Shown here: positions 23,645 through 36,420 of the stretch, piece by piece
Layout of the letters: every line of letters begins with the position of its first letter
Numbering within the stretch: position 1 is the stretch's first letter
DNA from: Takakia lepidozioides
Taxonomy: Eukaryota; Streptophyta; Takakiopsida; Takakiales; Takakiaceae
Direction of reading: 5' to 3'
DNA length: 64,000 nucleotides
Assembly: GCA_030704615.1 (NCBI GenBank)
Contig: CM060733.1
Location: forward strand, 12,338,001 to 12,402,000
The notes under the pieces: generated by a model
Told to the model about the DNA's origin: nothing
What the model saw: the letters and a program-made list of their open reading frames with translations, nothing else
Databases searched by the model: none
Position numbers and translations under genes: made by a program

Positions 23645-23715
23645 CCTATGTGGCTTTGAACCCACAAATATTTGTAAGACAATGTTGTCCCCTCTACAAC
23701 TAGGTCATATATGTT
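23645..23715 (-). repeat. second, diverged SINE copy
   Basis: Minus strand shows GACCTAGTTGTAGAGGG (box A-like, complement of about 23689-23706) and GGGTTCAAAGCC (box B, complement of about 23652-23663). Layout and flanking ACCAACA match the copy at 23014-23140, so both probably belong to one SINE family. Confidence 0.45.
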
Positions 23716-23799
23716 GGTGGATACTTTGCACTTGCATATGTTATTACTCTTCGGGCACTCACCCTGTGGAATATTTGGAAGGCTAGATGTCCTTCGTTT

Positions 23800-26669
23800 T
23801 TTATGGGCTGGTTCCATGTACTAGAGCTCTTTTGCATAGAGTTCACTCAGACCTGTTGTCTCCCTGAAATATAGCCACTTTTCTAACTGTGTCACCTCGA
23901 TATTCTCGCCACATGGGCACTGCGTGGAATTCACAGGTGGCCCCGCCAGCGATTTGGAAATATGAAAAATAAACACTGTCACATCAGATGCGCATGTCAC
24001 TGTATGTGGATGTGAGATCGCGATGTCATACATGACCTATGGTTGTATTCCATGCTGTCCACTGCGTGGGAACATGAACAATGAGAAACATGGAACTTGC
24101 TGACAGGGACCACTGGCGAAAGGGATGTCGCACTTGCCGGACACGTGTGTGGACTTAAATATTGGACGACTCTACGCGACAAATGCCGTCGCGCAATCGG
24201 GCGTAAAGCAGGGGTGCCGACCCCACCCCACCCGACCCTACCCGACCTCAATACCGTTTTTAGTTTCAGTTACCTTCCGGGCCCCCAGGGCATGTGCCGG
24301 TACACTGAACCGAGAGGCTCGTTTGGAAGTCATGCTTATGGGACACCGCCCTTGGGAAGACATTTGATTTTCTTTCCAGCTTTGGAAACCTAATGGCAAC
24401 CTCGGGGCCCGCCTCTGTCCCTTTTCGTACTATGTCCCTTATGGGACATTCTGCCGCGTAAGCTGCCTGCCGCGTAAAGTGGCAAGAGACAGGCAGAGCG
24501 ACACACTTTTTCGAGACGGGCAGTGCAAGCCGGGCAGAAAGCCACCACCCCAAGTGGCGAAAAAACGAGCTGGCACCTCTAGAAAGGTCGCGAAATGGCA
24601 CGTGGCTCGCTTTTAAGAGGGTCACGCTGGCAGTCGTAAGATTTTCTGGCAACAACCTCCAATTCTTTCCTCCTTTTTTTTTTTTTTTTTTTTTTAAAAG
24701 GAAACCTGGGAGCGACTGCTCACAATTCAGGCCCTTGCGGAGGGGGAAAAACAGGGGCAGAATAGACTACCTACTCATTATTATATTTCGGAGGGGAAAA
24801 GCCTAAAAATTATCGCCATGCCAAGCATGCCCATCTACAAGGGCGGGTCCATGTTGTTCTTGCTGCATTGATGAGAATGGATGTTCCAACAGCATTGCAA
24901 AATCTGTAACTGTGTGAGCAAAATTTCAGTTTGGTTACACAGTTCTCTATGGACATTTGGAAAAATTCAGATTATTAGATTTCGCTCGCTGAACCCCTAA
25001 ATGCTTAACCGACCTGAAACAGGTGGCAACCATATTTTTAAGTCCGTGTATCTTCCCGCATTCGTGTTGTATTGGTAAGTAACAAGAGAAATCGTAACCC
25101 CCAACAAGTCTAATAAGGGCTTCCAATTAAGCATAGGGGCTATCCCCTGCGTAAAGACCAGACCTAATTTTTACCTCTAGGCAAGTATTAAGCTGCCACG
25201 TTGCCTTATCCTAGGTAAGAAAACAAGAAAAAGTAAAAGAACCCTGGGCCAGAACATAGCTAACCAAGTGGAATGCCCAAGAAGGCCAGTGATGCATTCA
25301 GCAGCATAAGGTCCCATTCAGATATTAGGCTTTATAGTGGGCATGATAAGTACAAGGAAAAAAATTAGGTGAGGTCTTCATGTATAGGGGAAGGGCCTCA
25401 TCAGCTACCCTTCACAGGCAACGGGTCCCTACATGGCCCCCCCACCATAATAGTCTCCTTACAAATTCACCCCTCCCATATATCACTACAAAGGAGGTAT
25501 AACCAAATCATGTCCAAAAACTCCGAAAATTTAGGAGAAGGTGGCCAACATCATTAGGCATGTCCCTTGAAATTTTAACTCAATTGGCCCAGCCATTTAG
25601 GAATTTCGGCGAGATTGGTGAAAAAAAATTCTACTATGCAAAGTTTGCATATTTTCTCACAAAAAAGATAAAAGATTCCAATTTCTATGGGCACATGTGA
25701 AAGCTTAGGTTGAGGGAGGTAGTTAACAATACAGTGATTAAACGGTGAACGTTTGTAGATATGAGCAAAGTCTTAGTTAGAAGTAAAAAGGTGGCACGAG
25801 GTTCAGGTTTTGCAGATTTTGTGAAAAAGTTATATGCGTTTAGGGGATAAGCATGTTCATAGGCTACCTAAATCTGGGAGTCCAGGCCAGCCACTTATCA
25901 CGATACCTTCACCTACAATGCGCGATTACGCTTACCATAGCACACTATTCTTATGAAGCTTTCGACTTATGTGAACAAACCCAATTTTTATTTTTATTTT
26001 TATTTTTTGAATCACAAAGATCCCAATTGAATCACAAAGATGTGAAAGTCTTGGGATTAAGGAGTTTGAGTGGGTTTTTTAAGTTAAAATAATTAAATTT
26101 AGATTTCATGTAATAAATCATCCATTGAGTAGAAGTGTTAGGGCTCAAGGCCGGCCTGCAAGTGGATGTGGGTTCAGATCAGCCACATAAGTACATGTTG
26201 GATAATAAAGCCCACCCCAGAAAAAGAGGCATTACCGGCAAGGGGGAAGAGGCTCGTAGTTACGCTAACTCCCGGAGGTGTCATTTCTCTCTCTATGTTG
26301 GAAATCACCAATGGCAGCAACGGGTTAGGAATTTTTGAAATGTTAGGTCAATTAGACACCTAATGTATGGGTACTCGGGAGCTTTCAAGTTTCGAGTTAA
26401 TTATGACCGTTAGAATGCGTCCGTCTTATAAACAAAATGTAGTAGCTTGCAATTGGTCATACGAGCATAACTGGGTTGAGCGAAGAATGTAATCACATCT
26501 TTTACTTTTTTTTTTTATACTATGTCTGGTTGGTATTAAGAGACCACGGCCACACATCGCTATAGAAGCGCAATAAAACGTACTTGCTCAAGCATGAGTC
26601 AACCTTATTTACAGAAAAATAAACAACAATTTTTCTTGCATAATGTGAAATTTGGTCCTCCATGCCGCA
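23800..26669. other. gene-free stretch with simple repeats
   Basis: No protein family is recognisable in any frame. A poly(T) run of about 25 lies at 24668-24694, immediately before AAAAGGAAACCTGGGAGCGA. A related GGAAACACGACTGCTCA...CAGGCCCC block occurs at 29577-29612, which suggests remnants of one repeat family. Confidence 0.45.
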
Positions 26670-27574
26670 TATTAACCTTTAAGGGCCTGCCATTGGGCAA
26701 ATTTCACCCCTAAAAAAGTACCCTCTAGTCGGTTAACTGAGGCTACACACCTACCATATACATGAAAAAAATGAACCTTACCAGATTCATCTTGTCTACC
26801 ATATACATCTACTCAACAAATTGTGGAAAATTCACCATAGGTCAAGAGAGATTTTAGTGTTTTTTTTTTTTTTTTTTTAATTAAGGGAAATACCCAGTGT
26901 TTTAGTAAGAGGGTATTTTTATTTTTTATTTTGTAAAGTATAAAATGTGAGCCTTGACCAAACTATTTAGGTGACGGGTTGATTTTTCCTGCTCCTGTCT
27001 CCCACATAGAAATGTGCTATGTTATCATGGCCAACTATTGTGAAAGTTTCAAATCAAACAACCTTTTTTTTTACTAGGGTCATTTGTATGTGTTTGAGGT
27101 GACCCCACAATGGCTATTGCATGCCCTGGGAAAGTGACTATTGCATGTGGGGCCCACATAGAATGTATGAAGAGGAGTTGGGGAAGGTTATAGAATGGTG
27201 GGAGGCTCTCAGGGTAGGCGTTGTAGAGGTGTGGCGAGGTAGCTAGGCTATAGCTAAAGAGGGAGCGCATGAAGAGGGAGGGTGGGTAGACTTTGTTGAA
27301 GACCGACAAGGGGTTGTCGGCACGGTTGATAGGGGATGCACCATACTTAGAGAGGTAAAGGGGTTGGTGGCAGGGCAACTGCGAAGAATCCACTAGAGTT
27401 GGCAATCATATGTTTCAGGTACTGCTGCTCTCAATGGCCATGAATTTTAATGGCCTAATTGAATTTTTATTTTGTGTGTCATTGGGAATGGTTGCTTGAA
27501 GTTCCAATGCAGAGTTGGATTGGGTAATCACTAGAGGACTTGATAATCTTCCTAGCATCATGACGTGGCTAGTA

Positions 27575-27645
27575 TTAGAGAGAGAGAGATGACTCCGGCC
27601 GAAACCGGCGTAACTAAGAGCCACTTCGCCTTGCGGCTACTGCTC
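27575..27645. repeat. SINE-body fragment
   Basis: GAGAGATGACTCCGGCCGAA followed by ACCGGCGTAACTAAGAGCCA matches, with a few changes, the 3' body next to the SINE at 23014-23140. No RNA polymerase III boxes are attached here. Confidence 0.45.
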
Positions 27646-27813
27646 GTTTCCAGGGGTGGGCCCTACTGGCTAGTATAACAACTTCACGAGTTATATGCAG
27701 ACATGTATTTTTATTGCGTCGCACACTTATTCAACATTGAATTTTGTGCTCAAAATTACATCTCTGATGTACTTTTCTGCATTCTTATAGGACACCATAT
27801 GCCTCTATACTAA

Positions 27814-28219
27814 GAGCATCTCCACGGTGACCACGGCACTTGCCCCAAAACGGCAATCTACCGCGCGCGGGGTCCAAAAAAGTAGCGGAGCTTACTCCAG
27901 GGTTGGCTCAGCCTGGTAGATTAGCTGCCGCCCCCCTAAATCTGCCTCCTGCCCCGCACTTTTGCCAATCATAACGGACCCTGCCAACCACGGTACATTA
28001 GATTTGAGAGTTATTTCTGAGTTAATGAGATATGATGTCCTCGGTCAACGTCAACGCACCAAGATCGTGATCGAGCGACAGTCCTGAGTGCTATATCTGT
28101 CGGGTCTCCTACCGTCCCAACCATGGAGTGTCAGCCAACCTCTCCTTGTAAAAAATACCGTCGCCCCTCTAATCAGGGTATATAACGTTTGACGGGCCGT
28201 GCTCACCGTGGAGATGCTC
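27814..28219. mobile_element. PIF/Harbinger-type (Tourist-like) MITE with TAA target duplication
   Basis: A 406-bp element bounded by inverted GAGCATCTCCACGGTGA and TCACCGTGGAGATGCTC. TAA directly precedes it (27811-27813) and follows it (28220-28222), the 3-bp target site typical of PIF/Harbinger elements. It has no coding capacity. Internal sequence is shared in reverse orientation with 21447-21833, so the family has at least two copies here. Confidence 0.85.
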
Positions 28220-29042
28220 TAAGAGATCCATTTCAGGTTTTGAGGAAGTAGATTTTTCTATGTACTTTTTGCAGATTTTAATATTTTTTAATGGTTCCAT
28301 TCCAACTGCATTTAAACTTCTGAACCACATGGCCCACCACCTCACATTAAAACTAGTAAATTCTAGCAAATTCTTCTACATGTAGATTATTTTAGAAAAT
28401 ACATGGGTCATGAAATTAGAGCATGCATGAGGGGCCATGATGCAGAGTTAACTATCTACATGGCGAGACATAATTGATCCACAGTTAGGCTCAGTCGGGT
28501 GGCAACTTTTGGGTCTTTTTTTTTTTTTTTATAATTACCAGTTCACTATTGTGGTGCATTCCACATCCTCCGGGCAGGGATGATGTGAAACATTTCATTA
28601 TCAATAACTCAATTTTTGAAATGGGCTCACTTTTGAATTGCAAAGCTATGGAGGTCATTTTGACCCCCTTCAAATACATACAAAGGACCCTAATTTTTTT
28701 TTTAAATGTTGTTTGGCTTGAAATTTTCACAGTAGTTGGTGAAGGTACCGAGGTAGAAGCAAGAAAAATCAAAATAACTTGGTAAAAGTTCAAATTTCAT
28801 ACTTTGCAAAATCCAAAAACAAAAAAATATCCCATTAAAACACTAAAATCTCTCTTGTACTCATATGGTGATTTTCTCCGCAATTTGACGAGTGGAAGTA
28901 CATGGTAGCCAAGGTGAATGTGATAAGGTTCATATTTTTGGATGTAAAAAAGTAGGTGTGTAACCTCAGTTAACTTGTTAGTCTAGGTCATTTTTTGGGG
29001 GGGGTGAAATTTGCCCAATGGTGGGCCCTTAAGGGTTAAGCC

Positions 29043-30560
29043 CTAATAACAACCCATGTAACCAAAATAATGGAGACATTGCTAAAAGTACACTTGTAAA
29101 GTATACTGGATTTTATTAGTATAACGAGCATCAATAAATTTTGTTGTATAAGCAACATCAGGCCATCCAAGAGAAATATGAGTAGAGTGGTGGTTCGCAC
29201 ATCTGCTCTTTCCATAGCTTCATAGCTGTAACGGGACTTGTAGGCACTCAATTTGCACTCCCGCCAACATTCGCGTGAACAACTTGCTCACACATACCAA
29301 CCCTACGCATAACAAGGGTGCCTAGAGTTTGGTGGTGGACCACCCAACAAGGGGAGACATGTTGGGCCATTCATATCCTCCTCTAACAATATCATGATTA
29401 AAAGAAGCAACTGAAAATAGTTGTGTCACCTTTGCCAGACTTGTCTCTACGATTATATCACCAAGTGAGAAAGGGAAAGCTAGGTGGGCCAGCTAGCAAA
29501 ATATCTAGTATTTTGATGATGATGTATCATACACTCTACCCAGTTGTTTATTATTATTATTGATTTATAATTTAAAGGAAACACGACTGCTCATGGCACA
29601 AATCAGGCCCCTTAATAATAGTGTGAGAAAAAAATATTAACCTCTTTCAAAGTAACCTCATCATGGGGCGTCGAGCACAAGGCTCAACGGACACCGCCCG
29701 AGGGCTTGTTTGCTGTTTTTATTTTCGGAACGATTAGGGGTGCTTATTATCTACGTATCACTATAAATCTACACATATGAGAAGGTGCATTTTTTTTAAA
29801 ACTAGAGTTTGCACTTGCATATACATAGATAAGAAGATATAATACTTTATAAATGTGTAAAAAGATTTATGAAGAAATAGACTATAGAACATCCATAATA
29901 TTGAGAGAAATTTGCTCAGTAGTTGCAATGCATTCGAAAGCCATAGTGATTCAAAAGAATGGCCAAAGAATTTGAAGAATTACGTGGCATATCTTATGTG
30001 ATAGGCTACAGATGACAGTCATATCTCTCTCATTGCACTCAAATCTTACATCATACTATTGTTGAAAGAACTTTTATTGAACTTTGATCCAAGGGGTGGT
30101 GGATGCTAACTGCAAAATTTTGGGATTTCAATTGTAGATGGACTAGTCGTAGTTATGATTGGGCTATGTTCCAAACTACGAATATTAGGAGACAAGGGGA
30201 AAATGAAAGCCTCCATTGTGGGAAAAATTAACATAATACCTCATGGTTCCCCTCTCCAGTACACTAATCAGGAAATGCATGAGATGTGGGGAAGATGGCA
30301 CACTCCAGGATTGATTTCTACTCACAAACAGATGAGGTAGAAGTACCTGATTTTACATATCCTAAAATGAAGACTATTCAAGTAACATTTCACACGTTTA
30401 TTCACGGGACAAGTTTCACACGTTTCCTCTGGTCACAATGGCAACAAATTTAAATGTTGGATATACATGTGCGAGGAGGTGATGTACCCTATTCATAATC
30501 TGGACCTCCAGTTTTCATATTGTCATGGTTTTAGTCATGGTTAACTAGAATTACCTACCT
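29043..30560. other. gene-free stretch
   Basis: I see no protein signature, RNA gene or clear repeat border, apart from a block near 29577 related to one at 24697. Confidence 0.4.
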
Positions 30561-33270
30561 CTAGCTAACTAGGACATTTTAGATATTAATATTTGTATTT
30601 TGTGCATTGGGACTTCATTAGGTTCCATGTGCCAAGTGATATGACTAATCTCACTTGGGATGTGGAATGGGTTATCTCCACGTGAGGCTTGGGAAGGCTC
30701 ATCTTCTTCTAGTTGAGCCTCCATAGCCTGAGCTCTTGAGAGAGAGTGTGTGAGGGTTAGTAGGGTGGATTCCTTTAGCAATGCCCTTGGCTTGACTTAT
30801 ATATAAGTGATGGAATGGATTTACATTTGAAAGGACTAGGGTGTGGTCTTAGTGTGTTTTCTTTCATGTTTGAGAGTGGTTTGATGATCTGTCACTTCTC
30901 TCATTTCTCAACTCTTTTCACTAGAAGAAGATGACCTTATGCTTGTGAGTGCGGAGTGTAAGGATTAGTTTAGCACTTGTGTGTTGAAAAGAGCTTGGTA
31001 GAGAGCTCTTGAGTTGCAAGGTGTTGCCGATGTTGCAAAGGAAAATCCTTGTGGCGTGGAGAACATGGATGTTAGGGTTTGAGAAGCATTACTTTACTCT
31101 ATAGAGGTGGAGCTCTTAAGGAGAGAGCCCTCACATCACAAAGCTTGCATGGTTTTGCAAGAAAGAAGGCTTGTATGTGCACTAAGGGTTTGAGAGCTTC
31201 GAGAAGAGCTCTTGCATCACAAGAGAAGCGTCTTGTGTGCGGAGAAGATAGACACTAGGGTTTCAAGATCAAGCTCTAGTTGTTCATGGTGTGAAAGAGA
31301 AACCAAAGAGAGGCACATGCTTAGGTTGGAAACACCATAGAAGGCGTACAAAGGTAGCTTGATGAGCATTGAGTAGCTCAAGAGAAGCTAAGAAGTGGTT
31401 GTTCTATCCATGGTGAAATGAAGCCAAGTGGGGTTTCATTTGGTTGACAAACAAGCAAGCTAAGGCGCAACTTTGCTAGTGTTATGAGTTCTTGGATTGC
31501 TCTTTGGTGAAGCAACTGGTTGACCAAGCAAGTGGCGCATGTGTGGAGCATGCTTTCCAAGTGCGGCTTCCAACTTCAAGCTGAGGAGAGCTAGAAGGTG
31601 AAGGGAACAAGCTCATTCCTTTGTGTATGTGGTGATGCTTATGTGGAGCATGTTTTCAGTCCATTGAGGCTTCTATTTTCAAGCCTTGGAGAGTAAGAAT
31701 GAAGGAAAATGGCTGGTTTCCACTTAGGTGAAGGAAAAGCACTTGTAGAGCATATGTTTGAGTTAGGGTTTCAACCTTAAGCTTTAAGAAAGCACGACTC
31801 TTGAGCTAGCAAGTGAAGGGACTTGAATCTTCCTCTTTGCATGAGATGGAGATGTATTGATGCTTGGAGAAGCAACACATAGAAGCCAAGAGTGGAGCAT
31901 GTGTGTGGATGGCCAAAGAAGAGCACATGAATGAGTGCAAGACTTGGTTGTTTGTCAAATGAGATAAAAAACTTGATTCTTGAGCTCCAAAGAGAAGTGA
32001 AGCTTGTTGTGTGGCACATGCATTGCTAGGTGAGATGGAACCAAGCTTGGTTGTGGCTTGAGGTGAAGAAGATCAAGGTAGTTTGCCTTGGTATCTCATA
32101 AAAGTCATGGATGCTTGAGGAGAGCAAGCATGAAGCTCAAAGAAGCACAAACCCTAGCATGAGGTGCACATAAAACCCTAGGTTCATGGGAACAGCCACC
32201 AAAGTGTGGGAATGGTCACTGTAGTCTGGGAACCGTCACTGTGGTGTGGGAACTGTCACTGTAATCTGGGAACCGTCATTGTAGTGTGGGAACGGTCAGT
32301 ACAGGCTGGGAATATAGTGACATATAAAGACAATATAGGGCTTTTGGAGGATTTTCAAGGGCCTTTTGGAGGATTGTTGGGGGGATCTTTGGGGTCCTTT
32401 GAGGAGCTTTTGGAAGACACTCTGAGGAACTTTTGTAAGGCACTTTGAGGAGCTCTTGAAGGGGTGTTTGAATCCTTGAAGGCCAAGTTTTGACAAGTCT
32501 TTGGAGCCTTTGGAGGGCTATTTGGAGGACTATTTGGGGTCCTTGGAGGCCAATATTTGGCTTGAGGAGACTTTTGGCGACTTGTTGAAGGACTATTTGG
32601 GGTCATTGAGGGCCGAGATTTGGCAAGCTCTTGGGGCCTTGGTGTACTGTTTGGAGTACCATTGTGCAAGCTTTCGGAGCCTTAGTGAGATTGTTCGAGG
32701 GACATCTTGAGGGCTCTTAGAGAGTTATTTGAGAGATCCTTGAAATGTCTTGTCTATTGCTTAAGCAAAAGAGTGTGGAGATAGGGTAGTGGGATGAGAG
32801 CATGTTGTGATAGGAATTGCTTTAGTCTCTCTTCCTTGTAGTTTTTCACCCTCTCTGTAGGTCAAAATCTTTCTGTAGGTGGAGGCATGAGTCAGTCCGG
32901 GTTTGGGCTGGGGTGTCTTGCAGGAGCGACACTACGGAGTGCTTTTGGTGTGGGGGAGTTATTGTTTTGATTTTCTTGTGTTTGGATCCCCTCCACACCT
33001 GCATGCTTGACTGTGCGTCATGTTAGCTTTGTGTGGGCGCTTGTTTTCATAGGAGGTTGGTCCAAATTTGATCACCAGCCAATCCTAGAACGTGCTGTCG
33101 GTGGTGTGGCTAGGATGATGACTAGTCAGACCATCATTGTTTCTCTTATGGTGAGGCTGGGTTGATGACCAGCAGACCATATGAGTGCTTGCGGTGGATG
33201 CAGGTGCCGGTGCAGGTTTATGTTATGAACCTAGTAGTCTAAGTCATAAGCTGCAACAGATTCTCTACCC
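30560..33270. other. purine-skewed non-coding stretch, probable retrotransposon leader
   Basis: The plus strand is strongly enriched in A and G from about 30900 to 32750, with recurring words such as GGAGCATG, AAGAGCTC and GAGGAGCTTTTGG. No frame encodes a recognisable protein. It leads directly into the gag-like frame at 33280-33850 on the same strand, so it may be the long terminal repeat or leader of that retrotransposon. No primer-binding site was identified. Confidence 0.35.
32187..32306. repeat. 20-bp minisatellite, six copies
   Basis: Six consecutive units of exactly 20 bp start at 32187, 32207, 32227, 32247, 32267 and 32287. The consensus is close to TGGGAACSGTCACTGTAGTS. Units 2-5 differ at only a few positions and the outer units are more degenerate. 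Confidence 0.9.
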
Positions 33271-33279
33271 GGTTACCTT

Positions 33280-33855
33280 GTGGAAATGGGGATTAGAGAC
33301 AGGTTTACAACAAGTGTGGTTGAGAGTTTCATCATGGAGGTGCCACTAGTTGCTGAGGGAAGTGCGGTACGAACACTAGCTATACTAGTGGATACACGAG
33401 ACGAGGTGTACGGTTTAGACCACTTTCACCTTCTGTGTCTTCTGAAGAGGGTTTTGATTCAGACTCTGAGATATCCACACCGCAGGTGCAAGCTATTTCC
33501 TTGCCATTGTTGTGGGACATGATGGAGGAAATGTATGGAGCTACCAAGGGGCCACGTCGGTACTCTGGAGCTGTGGGCACCATGGAGCTTGATGATTTCA
33601 TACATGAGTTTGATAGGTGTGATTTGCAGCGGATGCACAATCCACAACAGTTTACGTCTTTTATGGCGTGGAAGGGGCTGTTTCAACAACTTGAGGGGCC
33701 GCCCATGGACGATTACCATGAGTTTAGGCGGGGACATGAGGTGGAGATTGAGGAATGCAGGGAGTATTGGTCACCTGACTATATCTCCATTACCAGAGGC
33801 ACAAGAGCAGCGGCGACACCAGCAACTACACCAACATCCCCAACTGCGAGCACTA
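33280..33855 (+). pseudogene. LTR-retrotransposon gag-like fragment
   Basis: Two overlapping plus frames (33280-33522 and 33435-33923). The second shows SGAVGTMELDDFIHEFDRCD, then TSFMAWKGLFQQLEGPPMDDYHEF and an acidic ECREYWSPDY. This W/L/F pattern with ELDDFIHEFD resembles the capsid region of plant Ty3/gypsy-type gag proteins. No zinc knuckle, protease or reverse transcriptase follows. At about 33860 the frame runs into unrelated repeat arrays. I infer a truncated retrotransposon; the assignment rests on the general pattern, not on a diagnostic motif. Confidence 0.5.
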
Positions 33856-33864
33856 GTAGTGGGA

Positions 33865-35437
33865 CAAAGTTTGGAGTGCAAAACAGAGAAGAAACTATGG
33901 TTTTGGGTCCAAATGAATTTTGATCGCTCCCAAATTTGGCACGCACGTTGCATATGGAGTCATTACACGCCCCATTCAAAAATGGAATGAAAAAAAAAAA
34001 CATGATCACGCGAAACACAGTCCAACAGGTCCCAAAGTAATAGCAGATCCAACGGAATACATTCAACGGGTGAACGGATGGTTGCCCATCCAAATCATTT
34101 TTGTTTGCTTCCAAACTTAGCGAGTATGTTCGAGACACCCTCTCACAAGTCCTGGACTAATATGAAATCAATCGAAATTCATTCGATGGCTCAACGGATG
34201 GTTGACCATCGAAATGATTTTGGTTCGCTTTGAGACTTGGCCAGTATGTTCAATGTACCATGTAAGAGGCCCCATAGTAATATGAGATCAATCGAAATTC
34301 GTTCAATGGGCCAATGGATGGTTGCCCATCCAAATGATTTTCGTTCGCTTTGAGACATGACCAGTGTGTTCAATGTACCCTCTGATAGGTCCCAGTGTAA
34401 CATGAGATCAATCGAAATTTGTTCGATGGGCCAATGAGGCGTTCAGTTGTCATCTGGTTTTTGTTCATTGCGAAAAAAAAATCCTACAATGCGTGCACGG
34501 CTATTGCACCTATTGAACAGATGTGGTTGAAGCCCCTCTTTTGCCCACATGTGCTTGAACGTGTGTGCCACACATGTGCGGAGACACAACAGACGAATAA
34601 ATCATTTGCCTCCCCATCGACGCGCTCACCCTTCAAGCCATTCCAGAACTTAATTGAATTTAAATTTATTTTAAGCCAATAAATAGGTTTGCACTGCCTT
34701 TCATTGGGGGTTTATGGCACGTATCGATTTTGTTTCTGGCTCAATTTTGTTCTGCGGCTTCAAGCATCCCATTGCTACTCCCCCACCAAAATTTGGACCA
34801 ATCAAAAATGCCCCAAAAAAAAAGTGTTTTCTTCGCTCACTATTGCAGAACTCTCTATGAAAAATAAAACACAAATCAAGTTTGGAGTGCAAAACAAGGA
34901 AGCAACTGTGGTTTCAGGTCCAAATGAATTTTGATCGCTCCCAAATTTGGCATGCACGTTGCATATGGAGTCATTACATGCTCCATTAAAAAACGGAATG
35001 AAAAAAAAAAACATGATCACGCGAAAATGTTGTCCAACAGGTCCCAAAGTAATAGCAGATCCAACGGAATACATTCAACGGGTGAACGGATGGTTGCCCA
35101 TCCAAATCATTTTTGTTTGCTTCCAAACTTAGCCAGTACGTTTAAGACACCCTCTCACAGGTCCTGGACTAATATGAGATCAATCGAAATTCATTCGATG
35201 GCTCAACGGATGGTTGGCCATCGAAATGATTTTGGTTCGCTTTGAGACTTGGCCAGTATGTTCAACGTACCATGTAAAAGGCCCCAGAGTAATATGAGAT
35301 CAATCAAAATTCATTCAATGGGCCAACGGATGGTTGCCCATCCAAATGATTTTCGTTCGCTTTGAGACTTGGCCAGTGTGCTCAATGTACCCTCTGATAG
35401 GTCCCAGTGTAATAAAAGATCAATCGTTAACGATTTA
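33865..35437. repeat. long direct duplication (about 560-bp copies, 1,012 bp apart) containing about 120-bp subrepeats
   Basis: Copy 1 (33865-34425) and copy 2 (34877-35437) are nearly identical, starting at TTTGGAGTGCAAAACA and ending near TCTGATAGGTCCCAGTGTAA. Each contains about four diverged subrepeats of about 120 bp. The subrepeats are centred on GGATGGTTGCCCATCC, a 6-bp inverted repeat, and on GAGATCAATCGAAATTC. The DNA between the copies (34430-34876) is unique. There is no reverse transcriptase between them, so they are not a pair of LTRs. Confidence 0.85.
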
Positions 35438-35439
35438 AT

Positions 35440-36420
35440 CATGAATCATCCAACAGGGGAACTGTGGGTTCACTCTTTGAACCATTTTACATTGAATTCA
35501 TACTTGTCCGGTAACTTTAAGGGGGCATGAACAAGACACTCGCAAAGTTTCAAATCAATCCAAAATCATTTGGCAGGGGAATGATTGGTTTACCCATAGC
35601 CAATTTCAGGGGCTGGACTTGCAATTTGAGGGGCTTCAATTGCCATTTCAGGGGCTGGACTAGCAATTGTCATTTCACAGGCTAGAATTGCAATTTGAGG
35701 GGTTGGAATTGACAATTTCAAGGGCTCAAATTACAATTTGAGGGGCGGCCGGAGTTGGCCATTTTACGGACTGGCATTATCAATTTTAAGGGCTTGAATT
35801 GCATTGTGAATTGTAATTCAAAGGTTAGAATGGGCCATTAGGGGGCTAGAATTACCAAAGCAATGACATCCAAAGCAATATAAAATCATTTGATAGCCGA
35901 ATGATTGGTTCACCCTTTCAACCATTTTTTATTCACGTCATACTTGTAAGGTACCTGTAAGAGGGCATGTGGCAAACACTTGCAAAGCTTCAAAACAATG
36001 TAAAAACATTTGATAGGGGAACAATTGGTTCACCTTTTCAACCATATTTTACTGACCTCATACTTGTCCGGTACTTTTAAGATGGCATGTGAAAGACACT
36101 TGCAAAGCTTCAAAGCACTCAAAAATCATTTGATATGTTCATGATTGATTCACCTTTCAACCATTTTAGATTGACTTGAAACTTGTGAAAGACGTGTAAG
36201 AGGGCATGTATAAGACACTTGCAAAGTTTCAAATCAATTTAAAATCATTTGGTAGGGGGACGATTGGTTCACCGTTTAAACCATTTTAGATTGACGTCAT
36301 ACTTCTCAAAGACGTGTAAGAAGGCATGCAGAAAACACTTGCAAAGTTTTGGAGCAATAAAATATCATTTCATCGGGGAAGTTTTCGTTCACCCTTTCAT
36401 CCAATTTTGAATTGAACTGG
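35440..36420. repeat. second minisatellite array, about 120-125-bp unit
   Basis: About seven units share the order AAATCATTTGATAGGGGAA, TGATTGGTTCACC, TTTCAACCATTTTA, TCATACTTGT, AAGAGGGCATG and CACTTGCAAAG. They are recognisable at about 35450, 35560, 35880, 36000, 36120, 36240 and 36360. Between 35590 and 35870 the array is interrupted by short degenerate repeats of GGGGCTGGAATTGCAATTTG. Confidence 0.8.

Larger units (their letters stand above)
26670..29042. mobile_element. 2.4-kb element with long terminal inverted repeats, gene-free, carrying nested insertions
   Basis: About 260 bp at 26670-26945 is the reverse complement of about 28780-29042, with moderate divergence. Shared blocks include GGGCAAATTTCACCCC against GGGGTGAAATTTGCCC, GAGAGATTTTAGTG against CACTAAAATCTCTC, and the outer TTAA(A/G)GGGCC ends. 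Long inverted repeats around non-coding DNA suggest a foldback or MULE-like non-autonomous DNA transposon. Inside it lie the MITE at 27814-28219 and a SINE-body fragment at about 27575-27640. No target duplication could be assigned. Confidence 0.65.

Noticed and set aside
22777-23715. Genuine tRNA genes at the box A/box B sites
   Set aside because: RNA polymerase III boxes are present, but no acceptor stem or full cloverleaf could be formed; tRNA-derived SINEs explain them better.
24097-24655. Overlapping frames of up to 129 codons on both strands
   Set aside because: GC-rich composition gives long frames on both strands, with no domain, splice or start context and no agreement between frames.
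32187-32306. CRISPR-like array
   Set aside because: The units are contiguous with no spacers, and the DNA is plant nuclear.
33865-35437. Interpretation of the 560-bp direct repeats as LTRs
   Set aside because: They start with neither TG nor end with CA, lie only 450 bp apart with no retrotransposon genes between, and contain tandem subrepeats.
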